A stretch of DNA of 64,000 bases from JANPLN01 sp041736155. GTDB taxonomy: Bacteria; Bdellovibrionota; Bdellovibrionia; Bdellovibrionales; JAGQZY01. Positions within the stretch are counted from its first letter, which is position 1. The number at the start of each line of letters is the position of its first letter. The translations under genes were made by a program, and so were the position numbers. The stretch covers positions 1-64,000 of the forward strand of contig JBGSUL010000123.1 in assembly GCA_041736155.1 (NCBI GenBank), read 5' to 3'. Of this stretch, positions 1 to 7,465 are shown one piece after another. Under the pieces are notes generated by a model, which searched no databases, was not told the DNA's origin, and was given only the letters and a program-made list of their open reading frames with translations.

Positions 1-156
1 GGCCAAGTTCGGACAACACTTAATGCGTTAACCAGCACGCGAATATGAGGATGATGTTCAAGAATGCTCATCAAACAGACACTCCGACCCGAGGCCACTT
101 TTACACTTGACCGGGGTGGCGTCCATATGAGGAAGCCTAGGGATAAGGAGATATTT

Positions 157-600
157 ATGGTGGCGATTTTATTTTCTGTGATGGCGGGTGTGTTTGCTGT
201 GATTCAGTCGGGTCTCAACAAAATGATCTCCGACCATTGGGGATTTTCTTCGGCGCTGCTTCTTAACGGTGTGGTGTTTTTGGTTTTTAACTTTATTCTA
301 TTTGCCTTAGTTTATTTTCAACCACAACTTTTCACTGCTGAGTATCGCCTGCAGGGACAAGTTTCTGACTTTAAACTGTGGTGGATCCTTCCCGGCATAT
401 GCGGTTTTATGCTCGTTATGGGTCTTGCCTTCTCTTTATCACAAGTGGGAGCTGTACAAACCTTCGTTATCTGCATCGCCGCGCAGATTGTCTGTAGCCT
501 CGCGTGGGACGCTTTTATCGAGGGAAAAGAAGTCGCTACGATGCGCATTGTGGGAGCTGCGGTGACCTTTTTAGGTGCCTTCTTGGCAACACGCGGATAG
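157..600 (+). CDS. DMT-superfamily transporter, YdcZ (DUF606) type
   Basis: A 147-residue inner-membrane protein with about five hydrophobic helices and almost no soluble part. The length and pattern (N-terminal AGVFAVIQSGLN, C-terminal GAAVTFLGAFLA) match the YdcZ/DUF606 branch of drug/metabolite transporters, which work as small multi-helix exporters of unknown substrate. I chose the ATG at 157 because AAGGAG lies 7 bases upstream; an in-frame ATG at 64 would add 31 hydrophilic residues and has no ribosome site. A 3' remnant of a similar gene lies at 1025-1102. Family assignment is fairly secure; the substrate is unknown. Confidence 0.75.
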   Translation: MVAILFSVMAGVFAVIQSGLNKMISDHWGFSSALLLNGVVFLVFNFILFALVYFQPQLFTAEYRLQGQVSDFKLWWILPGICGFMLVMGLAFSLSQVGAVQTFVICIAAQIVCSLAWDAFIEGKEVATMRIVGAAVTFLGAFLATRG

Positions 601-614
601 TTCAAAGACGAGTG

Positions 615-980
615 ATGTGTGCCCTCGTTTTTTTGATTTCTATTCTTTTTGTTCATGGGCTTGAGTTGGTACATGTCGAACCTGATATTCAGTGTACTGT
701 GATTAAAGTCCATCAAACGATTCATATCGACGGATTTAAAAAATTCCCTCTGCTTTATCAAACGATTTCAAACGAGCCAATTACAAGTCGTCTATTAATT
801 GCAGGGAAAGAACTTTTAGATATAAATCCAAAAACTTTCTTGCGAACTGCCAATTCAGAGGTCATCGCCATTAACACTTCACAGTTCTCTATGATTTTAG
901 AACTGTTCGGCAAGCCTATTTCCAGAAATGGCGTCTTGAAAATAAATGGAAAAGTTTTTGCAGAGATCACATGCCATTAA
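615..980 (+). CDS. Small exported protein of unknown function
   Basis: A 121-residue product that begins with a short hydrophobic segment (ALVFLISILFVHG) read as a signal peptide, followed by a mostly beta-type sequence with two cysteines (one near the start of the mature part, one at the C-terminus). I recognise no family. The start at 615 places the signal sequence at the N-terminus; a GTG directly before it is an alternative. It follows the DMT gene by 14 bases and may be co-transcribed. Coding character is plausible rather than certain. Confidence 0.5.
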   Translation: MCALVFLISILFVHGLELVHVEPDIQCTVIKVHQTIHIDGFKKFPLLYQTISNEPITSRLLIAGKELLDINPKTFLRTANSEVIAINTSQFSMILELFGKPISRNGVLKINGKVFAEITCH

Positions 981-1024
981 ATGAATGAGCAATCTCTTCG
1001 TAATATAAGGTAAGGCGTACCTAA

Positions 1025-1102
1025 ATAGAGGGGATAGATATGGCGATTGTGCATTTAGGTGCGGTCGTTACCTTTTTGGGGACGTTTTTAGCTCTTTTAT
1101 GA
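1025..1102 (+). pseudogene. 3' remnant of a second YdcZ/DUF606 transporter gene
   Basis: Translation of this stretch gives IEGIDMAIVHLGAVVTFLGT followed by FLALL and a stop. It aligns with the last residues of the 157-600 product (IEGKEVATMRIVGAAVTFLG). A stop codon sits just upstream in the same frame and no further homology precedes it. This looks like the tail of a duplicated and deleted transporter gene. The match is seen directly; duplication and decay are inferred. Confidence 0.5.
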
Positions 1103-1164
1103 GTGAAAAAAGAAAAACGTCTGATGCGTAAAACTGGCATTAGTGCTTTGCGAATTCCTTATGT

Positions 1165-1692
1165 CTAAAGGTTTTGCTCTAGCTCAATGACTTTTAAAAT
1201 CGACTGTTCGTGGAATTTAATGCGGAAGCCTTGGGGTGTGGTCACAGTGATTTCGCGGTTGATGTCTTTGTAAAAGGCTCCGAGATCGAATGATATTTCA
1301 GGGTATTTCAGCATGAATTCTTCAAGTGTTGTCGGAATAACAATTTCTGCGTGCTCCCATCCTTCGGTGTAAGAGCTCTTTATTTTTGGAGCGGGAAGCT
1401 CAATGCAACCTGTGGTTATTCCTGAAAAGGTGATGGGTTGCTTTAACTGGAAAATGCAGATGGGGCGTCCATTGACGAGAGATTCATTTTTAAGAACGGC
1501 AAAAGTTTGCAGAGAGTTTTTTAAGTCGTTGTATCTTTCCATATTGGTAACTCGGTAACAGATGTGATCGCAAATACGGGGAGAGAGATGCGGGAAGACT
1601 TTTTGTAAGTGATTGGCGGTGGCTTGGAGCAGAGGTTTGGGGGAGTCACAGAGAGAAGTGAGTTTTTTAACGAGGTCCTTCGCTTCGCTCAT
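1165..1692 (-). CDS. yecM: YecM-like VOC-superfamily protein
   Basis: A 175-residue protein resembling the YecM family (COG3102), relatives of isomerase/dioxygenase VOC folds whose reaction is not established. The conserved stretches DHICYRV near residue 43, FQLKQPI, IELPAPK and the GWEHAEIVI segment are all recognisable. The start codon forms an ATGA overlap with the queE stop, so translation is probably coupled, and it is the last gene of the queF-queD-queE run. The start region (MSEAKDL) is encoded by DNA matching the palindromic repeat found in queE, which is unusual. Confidence 0.72.
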   Translation of the reverse strand: MSEAKDLVKKLTSLCDSPKPLLQATANHLQKVFPHLSPRICDHICYRVTNMERYNDLKNSLQTFAVLKNESLVNGRPICIFQLKQPITFSGITTGCIELPAPKIKSSYTEGWEHAEIVIPTTLEEFMLKYPEISFDLGAFYKDINREITVTTPQGFRIKFHEQSILKVIELEQNL

Positions 1693-2492
1693 GGGATTTC
1701 GATCCACTTGTGGGTTTGCAGGTTGAGCTGCCACTCTGGGTTTTGCTGAATGTATTTAAGAATTCGCGGAAGTTGTTTTTGCATGGAGGAATATTCGGGA
1801 GTGAGAGAAAGGCGTACGGAACTGTCTTGCGGAGTCGCTTGTAGAGTTTCTGCTGGAGGTCCTTCGGGCGGTGCCCTCAGGAAGGTTGTGTCTGGATTGC
1901 TGAGTGGTAGCGAAGGATTTGGGATTACTGCCGTAGCGGTAGTAAGTGGCGGAGGTCCTTTGCTTCGCTCAGGAAGGTTCTGGTTTTTGTGGCGATCTAA
2001 GAGGGAAAAATCAAAATTGTCATCTACCACGTACTTAAATTCTTTGGCTTTTTGAAATGCATCTTTGTGAATGAAAAATTCGGGATATTTTTTTTGTGTA
2101 AAACGTTTTGGAGAAACCGTGGGGAAATCGATTTCTTGGGGAATTGGTAAGCTGCCGTTGGTTTCGCAGGCGATGTAAAATCCTTGTTGCTTAAGTAACA
2201 TAATAATTCTTTTTAAATCTTTGTGGGCCATGGGCTCACCGCCAGTGATCACTGCAAAACGCGCGGGTTCTTGTTGGCAAAAAGCGTTGAAGTCTTCTTC
2301 GGAGACTTTTTTAAAAGAGTTGTATTCAGTGTCACACCACGGGCAATCGTAGTTGCAAAAAGGCAGGCGAATAAAAAGGGCTCGTCGACCGGTCCACTGA
2401 CCTTCTCCTTGGAGAGTCCAAAAAAGATCATTGATCTGCAAGGGAGCTGTCGCCGTGTTGGTTATCTGTGAAGACGTGGTTGTCGTGCTCAT
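1689..2492 (-). CDS. queE: 7-carboxy-7-deazaguanine synthase
   Basis: A radical SAM enzyme that converts 6-carboxytetrahydropterin to 7-carboxy-7-deazaguanine on the way to preQ0 and queuosine. The iron-sulfur motif CNYDCPWC gives Cys46, Cys50 and Cys53; LQGEGQWTGRRALFIRL and VITGGEPMAHKDL are typical of QueE. Between DFSLLDRH (about residue 168) and LSLTPEYSSM (about 228) lies a Pro/Thr/Ser-rich insert of roughly 58 residues absent from ordinary QueE; its DNA holds two copies of a palindromic repeat (1857-1887 and 1953-1979). It follows queD by 6 bases and overlaps yecM. The enzyme is probably active because the insert falls outside the motif region, but that is inference. Confidence 0.88.
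   Translation of the reverse strand: MSTTTTSSQITNTATAPLQINDLFWTLQGEGQWTGRRALFIRLPFCNYDCPWCDTEYNSFKKVSEEDFNAFCQQEPARFAVITGGEPMAHKDLKRIIMLLKQQGFYIACETNGSLPIPQEIDFPTVSPKRFTQKKYPEFFIHKDAFQKAKEFKYVVDDNFDFSLLDRHKNQNLPERSKGPPPLTTATAVIPNPSLPLSNPDTTFLRAPPEGPPAETLQATPQDSSVRLSLTPEYSSMQKQLPRILKYIQQNPEWQLNLQTHKWIEIP
1857..1979. repeat. Two copies of a palindromic repeat inside queE
   Basis: On the + strand 1857-1887 reads AGGTCCTTCGGGCGG followed by TGCCCTCAGGAAGGTT, and 1953-1979 reads AGGTCCTTTGCTTCGCTCAG then GAAGGTT. Both keep the AGGTCCTT head and the CTCAGGAAGGTT tail. On the coding strand they are translated as NLPERSKGPPP and FLRAPPEGPPA, so both stay in frame. Related copies lie at 1673-1691 and 26578-26600. 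Confidence 0.6.
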
Positions 2493-2498
2493 GAGTGT

Positions 2499-3020
2499 CT
2501 ATATTGAAAAATCACGATTTGTGACTTCGGTTGTATTCCACCAGGAGAGATTTTTTTCATAAGGGCCAATGTTTTCCATATAGAACTCACGAGAACATTG
2601 AATCGAATTGGTGGGAGTTTCTTCTACGGTGATACCAGATACTTTCACAGCATCTTTCAGATGTGATGCTTGGAGAACAAGATCACATTTGCGAAACAGC
2701 AGTAGAGAAATCATTTCTGTGGTCGGGTCGCCTGGGAAGCGCATGAGTCGCGCATTTGGATTTGAAGCCCAAATCACTTCCAGTAGCGGGTCTTGAGAAT
2801 TGCACAAATACGAATGATCAAAAACATCGGATAAAAGTTCTTTCCAAAATGCTTTGACCTTGGAGAACTCCACCACCATATTTTCTGTATTGAGAGGGCG
2901 AAGACTTTTTAAATGAAGAGTGGCATGCCAGGTGTGGCCATGCGGAGTCATACAAGAAGGACTTGCTGAGTTGAGAAAGCGATGGGCCGCTTCAAAGCGG
3001 TAGCGAAAGTTCATTTCCAT
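2499..3020 (-). CDS. queD: 6-carboxytetrahydropterin synthase (PTPS family)
   Basis: It makes 6-carboxytetrahydropterin from dihydroneopterin triphosphate, the first committed step towards preQ0. Zinc ligands are visible at His13, His27 and His29 (AAHRF and HGHTW), Cys23 is the likely catalytic cysteine, and EETPTNS matches the family's substrate-binding segment. At 173 residues it is longer than the minimal ~120-residue QueD, with insertions in the middle. It overlaps the 3' end of queF: starting at 3020 the overlap is 10 bases, while a second ATG at 3014 would give an ATGA overlap and is equally likely. Confidence 0.85.
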   Translation of the reverse strand: MEMNFRYRFEAAHRFLNSASPSCMTPHGHTWHATLHLKSLRPLNTENMVVEFSKVKAFWKELLSDVFDHSYLCNSQDPLLEVIWASNPNARLMRFPGDPTTEMISLLLFRKCDLVLQASHLKDAVKVSGITVEETPTNSIQCSREFYMENIGPYEKNLSWWNTTEVTNRDFSI

Positions 3021-3418
3021 TGGTCAGTAATTTTTTTCTCGTCATTTTTTTCGTGTGTCGCTGTCACCAAGGTATGAATATTGCCACGCACATTAAAGTC
3101 CGCTTTGACGGTGATTTTTTTGGGATCGAGAAGTTGCACGAGATCATCCAAAATGCGATTGGTAACATCCTCGTGAAAGACTTTTTCGTCGCGAAATTTG
3201 TTAATATAAAGTTTTAGCGACTTCAGCTCGACGCAAAATTGATCTGGGATATAGGAAATATGAATCGTCGCGAAATCAGGAAAGCCGCTGCGCGGACAAA
3301 CGCAGGTGAATTCAGGACAGGTGAAGTCGATAGAATAGTCGCGATGGGTGGTGCGGTTTTCAAATCGCTCGAGTTGGCTCGCTTCGATCACGCGTTGTCC
3401 GTATAGTTTTTCACTCAT
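3011..3418 (-). CDS. queF: NADPH-dependent 7-cyano-7-deazaguanine reductase (short form)
   Basis: QueF reduces the nitrile of preQ0 to preQ1. The 135-residue length matches the unimodular type. The active-site stretch TCVCPRSGFPDFATIHISY carries the thioimide-forming Cys41 and the conserved Asp48, and ELKSLKLYINKFRDEKVFHE is the usual substrate-binding segment. I start at 3418 (MSEKLYG); a longer frame runs upstream to 3499 but crosses a strong terminator-like hairpin and has no family similarity. It heads the queF-queD-queE-yecM run. No queC is present in the window, so the preQ0 synthase must be encoded elsewhere. Confidence 0.9.
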   Translation of the reverse strand: MSEKLYGQRVIEASQLERFENRTTHRDYSIDFTCPEFTCVCPRSGFPDFATIHISYIPDQFCVELKSLKLYINKFRDEKVFHEDVTNRILDDLVQLLDPKKITVKADFNVRGNIHTLVTATHEKNDEKKITDQWK

Positions 3419-3431
3419 AGAATACCTCAAA

Positions 3432-3459
3432 TAAAAAGAGGGCTTAATGCCCTCTTTTT
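3432..3459 (-). terminator. Strong hairpin with T-tract just upstream of queF
   Basis: The minus strand reads AAAAAGAGGGC, ATTAA, GCCCTCTTTTT: an 11-bp perfect stem with a 5-base loop and flanking A and T tracts, so it could terminate in either direction. It ends about 14 bases before the queF ATG, with GAGGT between. It may end the upstream 3528-3845 transcript or act as an attenuator for the que operon. A second small hairpin (GCGCA...TGCGC then TTTTT) lies near 3490-3512. Confidence 0.7.
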
Positions 3460-3527
3460 GATACTCTAAATGCCCGTACACCGGGATGAAAAAGCGCACT
3501 AATGCTGCGCGTTAATGGTGTTTACCC

Positions 3528-3845
3528 TTATCCGGCACGGCTTATAGGGTGATGGTGGTGATGGCTCTTCCATTTATGCAGTTTCGTTTTCATGCGCTTC
3601 TTGAGCGACATACAAAGACTCGTAATATCTCCTTCTCCTTGGGTTTCGACCACAAAAGCACTGCCTTGTGAATAGATGATTAACTTCCCTGCGAGTTCAC
3701 CACTGACATATCTTTCCACACGTAAGCGCAATGTGCTTCTGCGTGGGGCCCAGGCGAGTAGAGGATTTAATTCCTCATTGAGAAAACTCTCGGTCCAGTC
3801 AGAGGGTTCCATACCATGAAACTCGTAGTGCATTAACTCTTTCAT
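3528..3845 (-). CDS. Probable HPF/RaiA-like ribosome-associated protein
   Basis: A 105-residue protein whose sequence order resembles short ribosome hibernation factors: a beta strand with RLRVERYVSGE, then GKLIIYSQGSAFVVETQGEG and an amphipathic helix DITSLCMSLKKRMKTKLHKW. The C-terminus ends in a natural five-histidine run (SHHHHHP), an unusual tail. It has an excellent ribosome site (GAGGAGG, 5-6 bases before the ATG). The neighbouring hsp20 gene is divergent, so a stress role for both would be consistent, but the family match is only moderate. Confidence 0.5.
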   Translation of the reverse strand: MKELMHYEFHGMEPSDWTESFLNEELNPLLAWAPRRSTLRLRVERYVSGELAGKLIIYSQGSAFVVETQGEGDITSLCMSLKKRMKTKLHKWKSHHHHHPISRAG

Positions 3846-4072
3846 TTTGCCTCCTCGTTGTAGTTACGTTCCATCTCCATGATTAACATGTGTCCTCTTT
3901 GTTGAGTGACAAGATCTATTTTAGCAAAAAATAGTGCATGGCTGAGAGCAAAAAAGACTGAGTGTTTCAATATGAATACCAGATGGCTGGACGGTAAAAT
4001 ATTTTGCAGTTCAGTTTTAAAAAAATAAATGTCAGTGGGTAATTTTGATAAAAGAAATTCCGTGCATCTCAA
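3842..4072 (-). CDS. Possible 76-residue leader-type protein, doubtful
   Basis: An open frame that ends in an ATGA overlap with the start of the HPF-like gene. The product has a central hydrophobic stretch (HSVFFALSHALFFAKIDLV) and no family I know. There is no convincing ribosome site before the ATG, and the base composition is as AT-rich as the adjoining intergenic DNA. It could be an upstream coupled peptide or simply non-coding leader DNA. Confidence 0.28.
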   Translation of the reverse strand: MRCTEFLLSKLPTDIYFFKTELQNILPSSHLVFILKHSVFFALSHALFFAKIDLVTQQRGHMLIMEMERNYNEEAK

Positions 4073-4253
4073 AACGAGACACCGATAATTAATTTTAGGT
4101 CACTTACAAAAGTGTCAAGGTCCTCCGAGATAATAATATTTTTTTAAATTTTTAGTATTGACGACGCTAAAAATGTTCCCAGATTCCTTTTGTAAGATGA
4201 GTAAATAAAATTTAACTGTCCTAAATAAAAATACGACAGTCTAGAGGAGGAAT

Positions 4254-4763
4254 ATGAATTTTTTAATAACAAATAATCAAAGACGTCATCAGAGCTGGCT
4301 ACAAGATTTTGATCGTTTTTTTGAGCCGATTCAGAGACAAAGTCTGGATGTGCAAAAAAGTCTCTCTTTGTATGAAGATATTGAAGAGAGTGCGGATCAT
4401 ATACTGCTCAGTTTTGATGTCCCTGGAATGAAAGAAGGGGATTTCTCGATTAAAATCGAGGACAATTATCTGGTGATTTCTGGCGAAAGAAAACGCGAAG
4501 AATCAAAAGATAATAGCAACGTGATCTACAGTCGAAGAAGTTATGGCAAGTTCCAAAAAGCGTTTTTGCTTCCAGAAACGGTTGATGCGACCAAAGTCGA
4601 AGCGGATTATCGTGAGGGTGTGTTGCGGGTGTATTTACCCAAAATAGAAAAACCTAAAGACAGCGCGATCGAAGTAAAGGTCAAAGCGAAAGATACTTTT
4701 TTTGACAGACTTATCGGTCGAGCACACAAAGAGAGCGAAGCTGTCGTCAACAAACCTGAGTAG
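4254..4763 (+). CDS. Small heat-shock protein, Hsp20/alpha-crystallin family
   Basis: A 169-residue ATP-independent holdase chaperone. The alpha-crystallin domain covers about residues 45-145, with the signature strands LLSFDVPGMKEGDFSIKIED, YLVISGERK and ADYREGVLRVYLPK (the G-x-L motif). A short C-terminal tail follows without a clear I-x-I motif. The start is supported by GAGGAGG just upstream. The leader from about 4218 to 4243 can fold by pairing ACTGTC with GACAGT, but the hairpin does not cover the ribosome site, so it is not a clear thermometer. Confidence 0.9.
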   Translation: MNFLITNNQRRHQSWLQDFDRFFEPIQRQSLDVQKSLSLYEDIEESADHILLSFDVPGMKEGDFSIKIEDNYLVISGERKREESKDNSNVIYSRRSYGKFQKAFLLPETVDATKVEADYREGVLRVYLPKIEKPKDSAIEVKVKAKDTFFDRLIGRAHKESEAVVNKPE

Positions 4764-4840
4764 GTGGAACGTTTTTCTCATTACGTGATCGCCTCCTGCG
4801 ACGGCAAACCTGACCCGTCCCGATCCTTTGTTCCATCTCA

Positions 4841-4871
4841 CTGAGCGTCCTTTGCGGACGCTCAGTCTTAT
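4841..4871 (+). terminator. Rho-independent terminator after hsp20
   Basis: CTGAGCGTCC, a TTTGC loop and GGACGCTCAG form a 10-bp perfect stem followed by TCTTATT. A second small hairpin (AAAGAC...GTCTTT, 4873-4890) abuts the galE stop and may serve the opposite strand. Confidence 0.7.
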
Positions 4872-4889
4872 TAAAGACTCTAGGGTCTT

Positions 4890-5900
4890 TTATAAGAGAG
4901 GCATGTTTTTTAGATGGTCATATGCGGATCGCAAAATGTGTTCGAGAGAGGAGTGTTGGGGTGTCCAACTTAACTCTCGTTTTATTTTTTCTAAATCAGC
5001 AATGACTGAACTGGGTTCACCGGCTCGTGCGGTAAGGATCTCGTGAGGAACTGTACGTCCAATCATTTTTTCGATCTTAGTGAGAATTTGCAAAACCGAA
5101 GTTCCGTAACCAGAACCTACATTGTAAACAGCGGGATGAGGTGAGGGACTTTGAGTGAAAAGGGCCTCCAGCGCTTTAAGGCTGGCATCAGCGACATCTT
5201 GAATATGCACGTAATCCCGAATGCTAGAACCATCTGGCGTATTGAAAGTCTGCCCATAGATTTTTAAAACACTTTGTGGGTGGGTTTGCGCGGCTATCGA
5301 AAGAACGCGCGGGATGAGATGAATAGGTGGGCGACGTTCATCGCCCAAGGGAGGTAGGGCACCTGCCACGTTAAAAAAACGGAGAATAACACTGTGGAGA
5401 TGGCCCAGTTGCTGTTGCTTTTCTAAAAAGTCCTCACAGAGTTTTTTGCTTTGGCCATAGGTGCTGAGTGGAGTTCGGGAGTGATCTTCATGAACCGTAG
5501 AGATCGTGAAGGGATCGATCGGTGAGCCGCCACATTCACCATAAACAGCACAGCTGCTTGCAAACACAAATTTATCTACACCATGATTTATGAGATGCTG
5601 CGCCAATTTGGTGGTGGCGGTAAAATTATTTGTTAGGTATTTTTCCGGAAATCGTTGCGACTCGCTGACGCTGACCGACGCGGCGAAGTGAAAAGTGGCC
5701 TGGATTTTCTCCTGCTGGATCACATTTTTAAGCAGGGATTCGTCGTCGATATTCCCTTTGTAAAAGGGTCCCCAGCGAACGTTTTTTTCAAAGCCCGTCT
5801 GTAAATGATCTATGACAACCGGTGTATAACCTTTTTGTGAAAGTGCATAACAAATATGACTCCCAATATAACCAGCGCCACCTGTGACAAGGACCTTCAT
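4890..5900 (-). CDS. galE: UDP-glucose 4-epimerase
   Basis: An SDR-fold NAD-dependent epimerase that interconverts UDP-glucose and UDP-galactose for envelope sugars. The NAD-binding GGAGYIG motif is at residues 7-13. The catalytic pair is in TYGQSKKLCEDF (Tyr148, Lys152), with the partner serine in ASSCAVYGECG. The 336-residue length is normal. I place the start at 5900 (MKVLVTGG) because AAAGG is 8-9 bases upstream; an ATG two codons earlier at 5906 is possible. The gene begins within a few bases of the divergent 5906 gene, leaving no room for separate promoters between them. Confidence 0.92.
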   Translation of the reverse strand: MKVLVTGGAGYIGSHICYALSQKGYTPVVIDHLQTGFEKNVRWGPFYKGNIDDESLLKNVIQQEKIQATFHFAASVSVSESQRFPEKYLTNNFTATTKLAQHLINHGVDKFVFASSCAVYGECGGSPIDPFTISTVHEDHSRTPLSTYGQSKKLCEDFLEKQQQLGHLHSVILRFFNVAGALPPLGDERRPPIHLIPRVLSIAAQTHPQSVLKIYGQTFNTPDGSSIRDYVHIQDVADASLKALEALFTQSPSPHPAVYNVGSGYGTSVLQILTKIEKMIGRTVPHEILTARAGEPSSVIADLEKIKRELSWTPQHSSLEHILRSAYDHLKNMPLL

Positions 5901-5905
5901 AAGCA

Positions 5906-6724
5906 TTGCCTTTCGCTGCCTCAGACTATACAGTCGTGCTCTTGGCAAAGGCAAACAGTTCCGCAGTATTAGCTATCCAAACCACCGCACTTATTTTGCT
6001 GGTTATCGGTGGCGTTTTTTATTTTGCCTGGCCGCATTTACCTCTTCAGGACTCTGCCGAGTATTTTCAATTTGCCGATCAACGACGTATTTTAGGTCTT
6101 CCGCATTTTTGGAATGTTTTTTCGAATGTTCTCTTTCTTTATCTGAGTCTTTTTGGTTTTTTTATTTTTATCAGAAATTATCATGCCCTGGATGAAGGAC
6201 TCTGGGAAAGTTTTTTGGTGTTTGCCATTGGTGTATTTCTCACTTGTTGGGGATCGTCCTACTTTCATTTGAATCCCAATCCACAAACTTTGCTGTGGGA
6301 CCGTTTGCCCATGGCAGTGGGTTTTGTGGCTCTCTTCTGTTTTCTTTTCGCTGATCGCATCACCGATCGCTACAATCGGGTGATGCTTCCAGTGCTGGCG
6401 ACTCTTGCGATCGGTAGCGTGTTTGCTGTGAATCATGGCCCACAAGATTTACGCCCTTACATCGTTGTGCAATACGGGGCTTTGTTGGCCTGTCTGTTCT
6501 TGCTCGTTTTTCATCGCCGAGGACGAGTATCTACGAAGTTGTTCGCAATGAGTTTTGTTTTTTATGGAATAGCAAAACTTTGTGAATATTTTGATGTGCA
6601 AATGTTTGATCACACTTTCTGGAGTGGTCATACATGGAAGCATATTTTTGCAGCAGCAGCCATTTACTGTCTCTGTTTGGCAGCAGCGAAGGTGCATCTG
6701 CAAATCAAACGCGATAGGATGTAA
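5906..6724 (+). CDS. Ceramidase-like multi-spanning membrane protein
   Basis: About 272 residues with seven predicted membrane helices. The conserved blocks around FAIGVFLTCWGSSYFHLNPN, LLWDRLPMAVGF and SGHTWKHIFAAAAIYC place histidines and an aspartate as in the alkaline ceramidase/CREST superfamily of membrane metal hydrolases; an actual lipid substrate is not shown. The start is a TTG at 5906 with AAGGA 12 bases upstream; internal GTG or TTG codons before the first helix are alternatives. It is followed two bases later by the pirin gene. Confidence 0.65.
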   Translation: MPFAASDYTVVLLAKANSSAVLAIQTTALILLVIGGVFYFAWPHLPLQDSAEYFQFADQRRILGLPHFWNVFSNVLFLYLSLFGFFIFIRNYHALDEGLWESFLVFAIGVFLTCWGSSYFHLNPNPQTLLWDRLPMAVGFVALFCFLFADRITDRYNRVMLPVLATLAIGSVFAVNHGPQDLRPYIVVQYGALLACLFLLVFHRRGRVSTKLFAMSFVFYGIAKLCEYFDVQMFDHTFWSGHTWKHIFAAAAIYCLCLAAAKVHLQIKRDRM

Positions 6725-6726
6725 TT

Positions 6727-7428
6727 ATGTTTAAAATTCGTAAATCAAAAGACCGTGGCCACGCCAACCATGGTTGGCTCGAGGCCAAACACAGTTTTTC
6801 GTTTTCTAGCTATCAAGACCCTGAGCATATGGGCTTTCGTGTTTTGCGTGTGATCAATCAGGATAAAGTTTCGGCAGGGACGGGATTTGGTCAGCACCCT
6901 CATAATGATATGGAAATTGTGACCTACGTGACATCGGGGGAGCTCGAGCACAAAGACACTCTTGGCAATACAGCTGTGATTCGCCCAGGTGAAGTACAAA
7001 GAATGTCGGCGGGCACGGGCATTCGTCATTCGGAATTTAATCATTCACGCACGGAACCAGTGACGCTTTTGCAGATTTGGTTGTTGCCAGAAAAAGAAGG
7101 CATCACTCCCGGCTATGAACAAAAATCTTTTGCCAAGCAGTTTGCCGAGTCCAACAGTTGGGTTCTCACTGCTTCCCGCGAAGGTCGCGAAGGCTCTGTG
7201 GTGATTCATCAAGATGTGGACCTGTATGTGGGTCATTTTGAACAAGATCACGTCAAAGACGTTTCGTTCCGCCCAGGCCGACATGGTTGGGTGCAAATCG
7301 TGCGAGGTTCGCTCCAGGTCAACGATGTCGTGTTGGAAGAGGGCGATGGGCTCGCCATCTCTGAGGAGACGGTGATGAAGATCAAGAGCCTCACCGCGAG
7401 TGAGTTTTTGTTCTTTGATCTTCCTTAA
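6727..7428 (+). CDS. Pirin-family cupin protein
   Basis: A 233-residue bicupin of the pirin/YhhW family; some members are quercetin 2,3-dioxygenases and others act as redox-linked cofactors. The metal site is intact: His57 and His59 in GFGQHPHNDMEIVTYV, His101 and Glu103 in GTGIRHSEFNH. N-terminal RGHANHGWLEAKHSFSF is also diagnostic. It probably shares a transcript with the upstream membrane protein and the downstream DUF1304 gene. The true substrate is not predictable from sequence. Confidence 0.88.
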   Translation: MFKIRKSKDRGHANHGWLEAKHSFSFSSYQDPEHMGFRVLRVINQDKVSAGTGFGQHPHNDMEIVTYVTSGELEHKDTLGNTAVIRPGEVQRMSAGTGIRHSEFNHSRTEPVTLLQIWLLPEKEGITPGYEQKSFAKQFAESNSWVLTASREGREGSVVIHQDVDLYVGHFEQDHVKDVSFRPGRHGWVQIVRGSLQVNDVVLEEGDGLAISEETVMKIKSLTASEFLFFDLP

Positions 7429-7465
7429 AGTTGCGTCAATGATGATTGTGTAGGATAATTTTTTT

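Noticed and set aside
3419..3540. preQ1 riboswitch before queF
   Set aside because: The conserved class I loop and A-rich tail are not present; only a terminator-like hairpin is seen.
4200..4253. RNA thermometer before hsp20
   Set aside because: The ACTGTC/GACAGT hairpin does not pair with the ribosome site.
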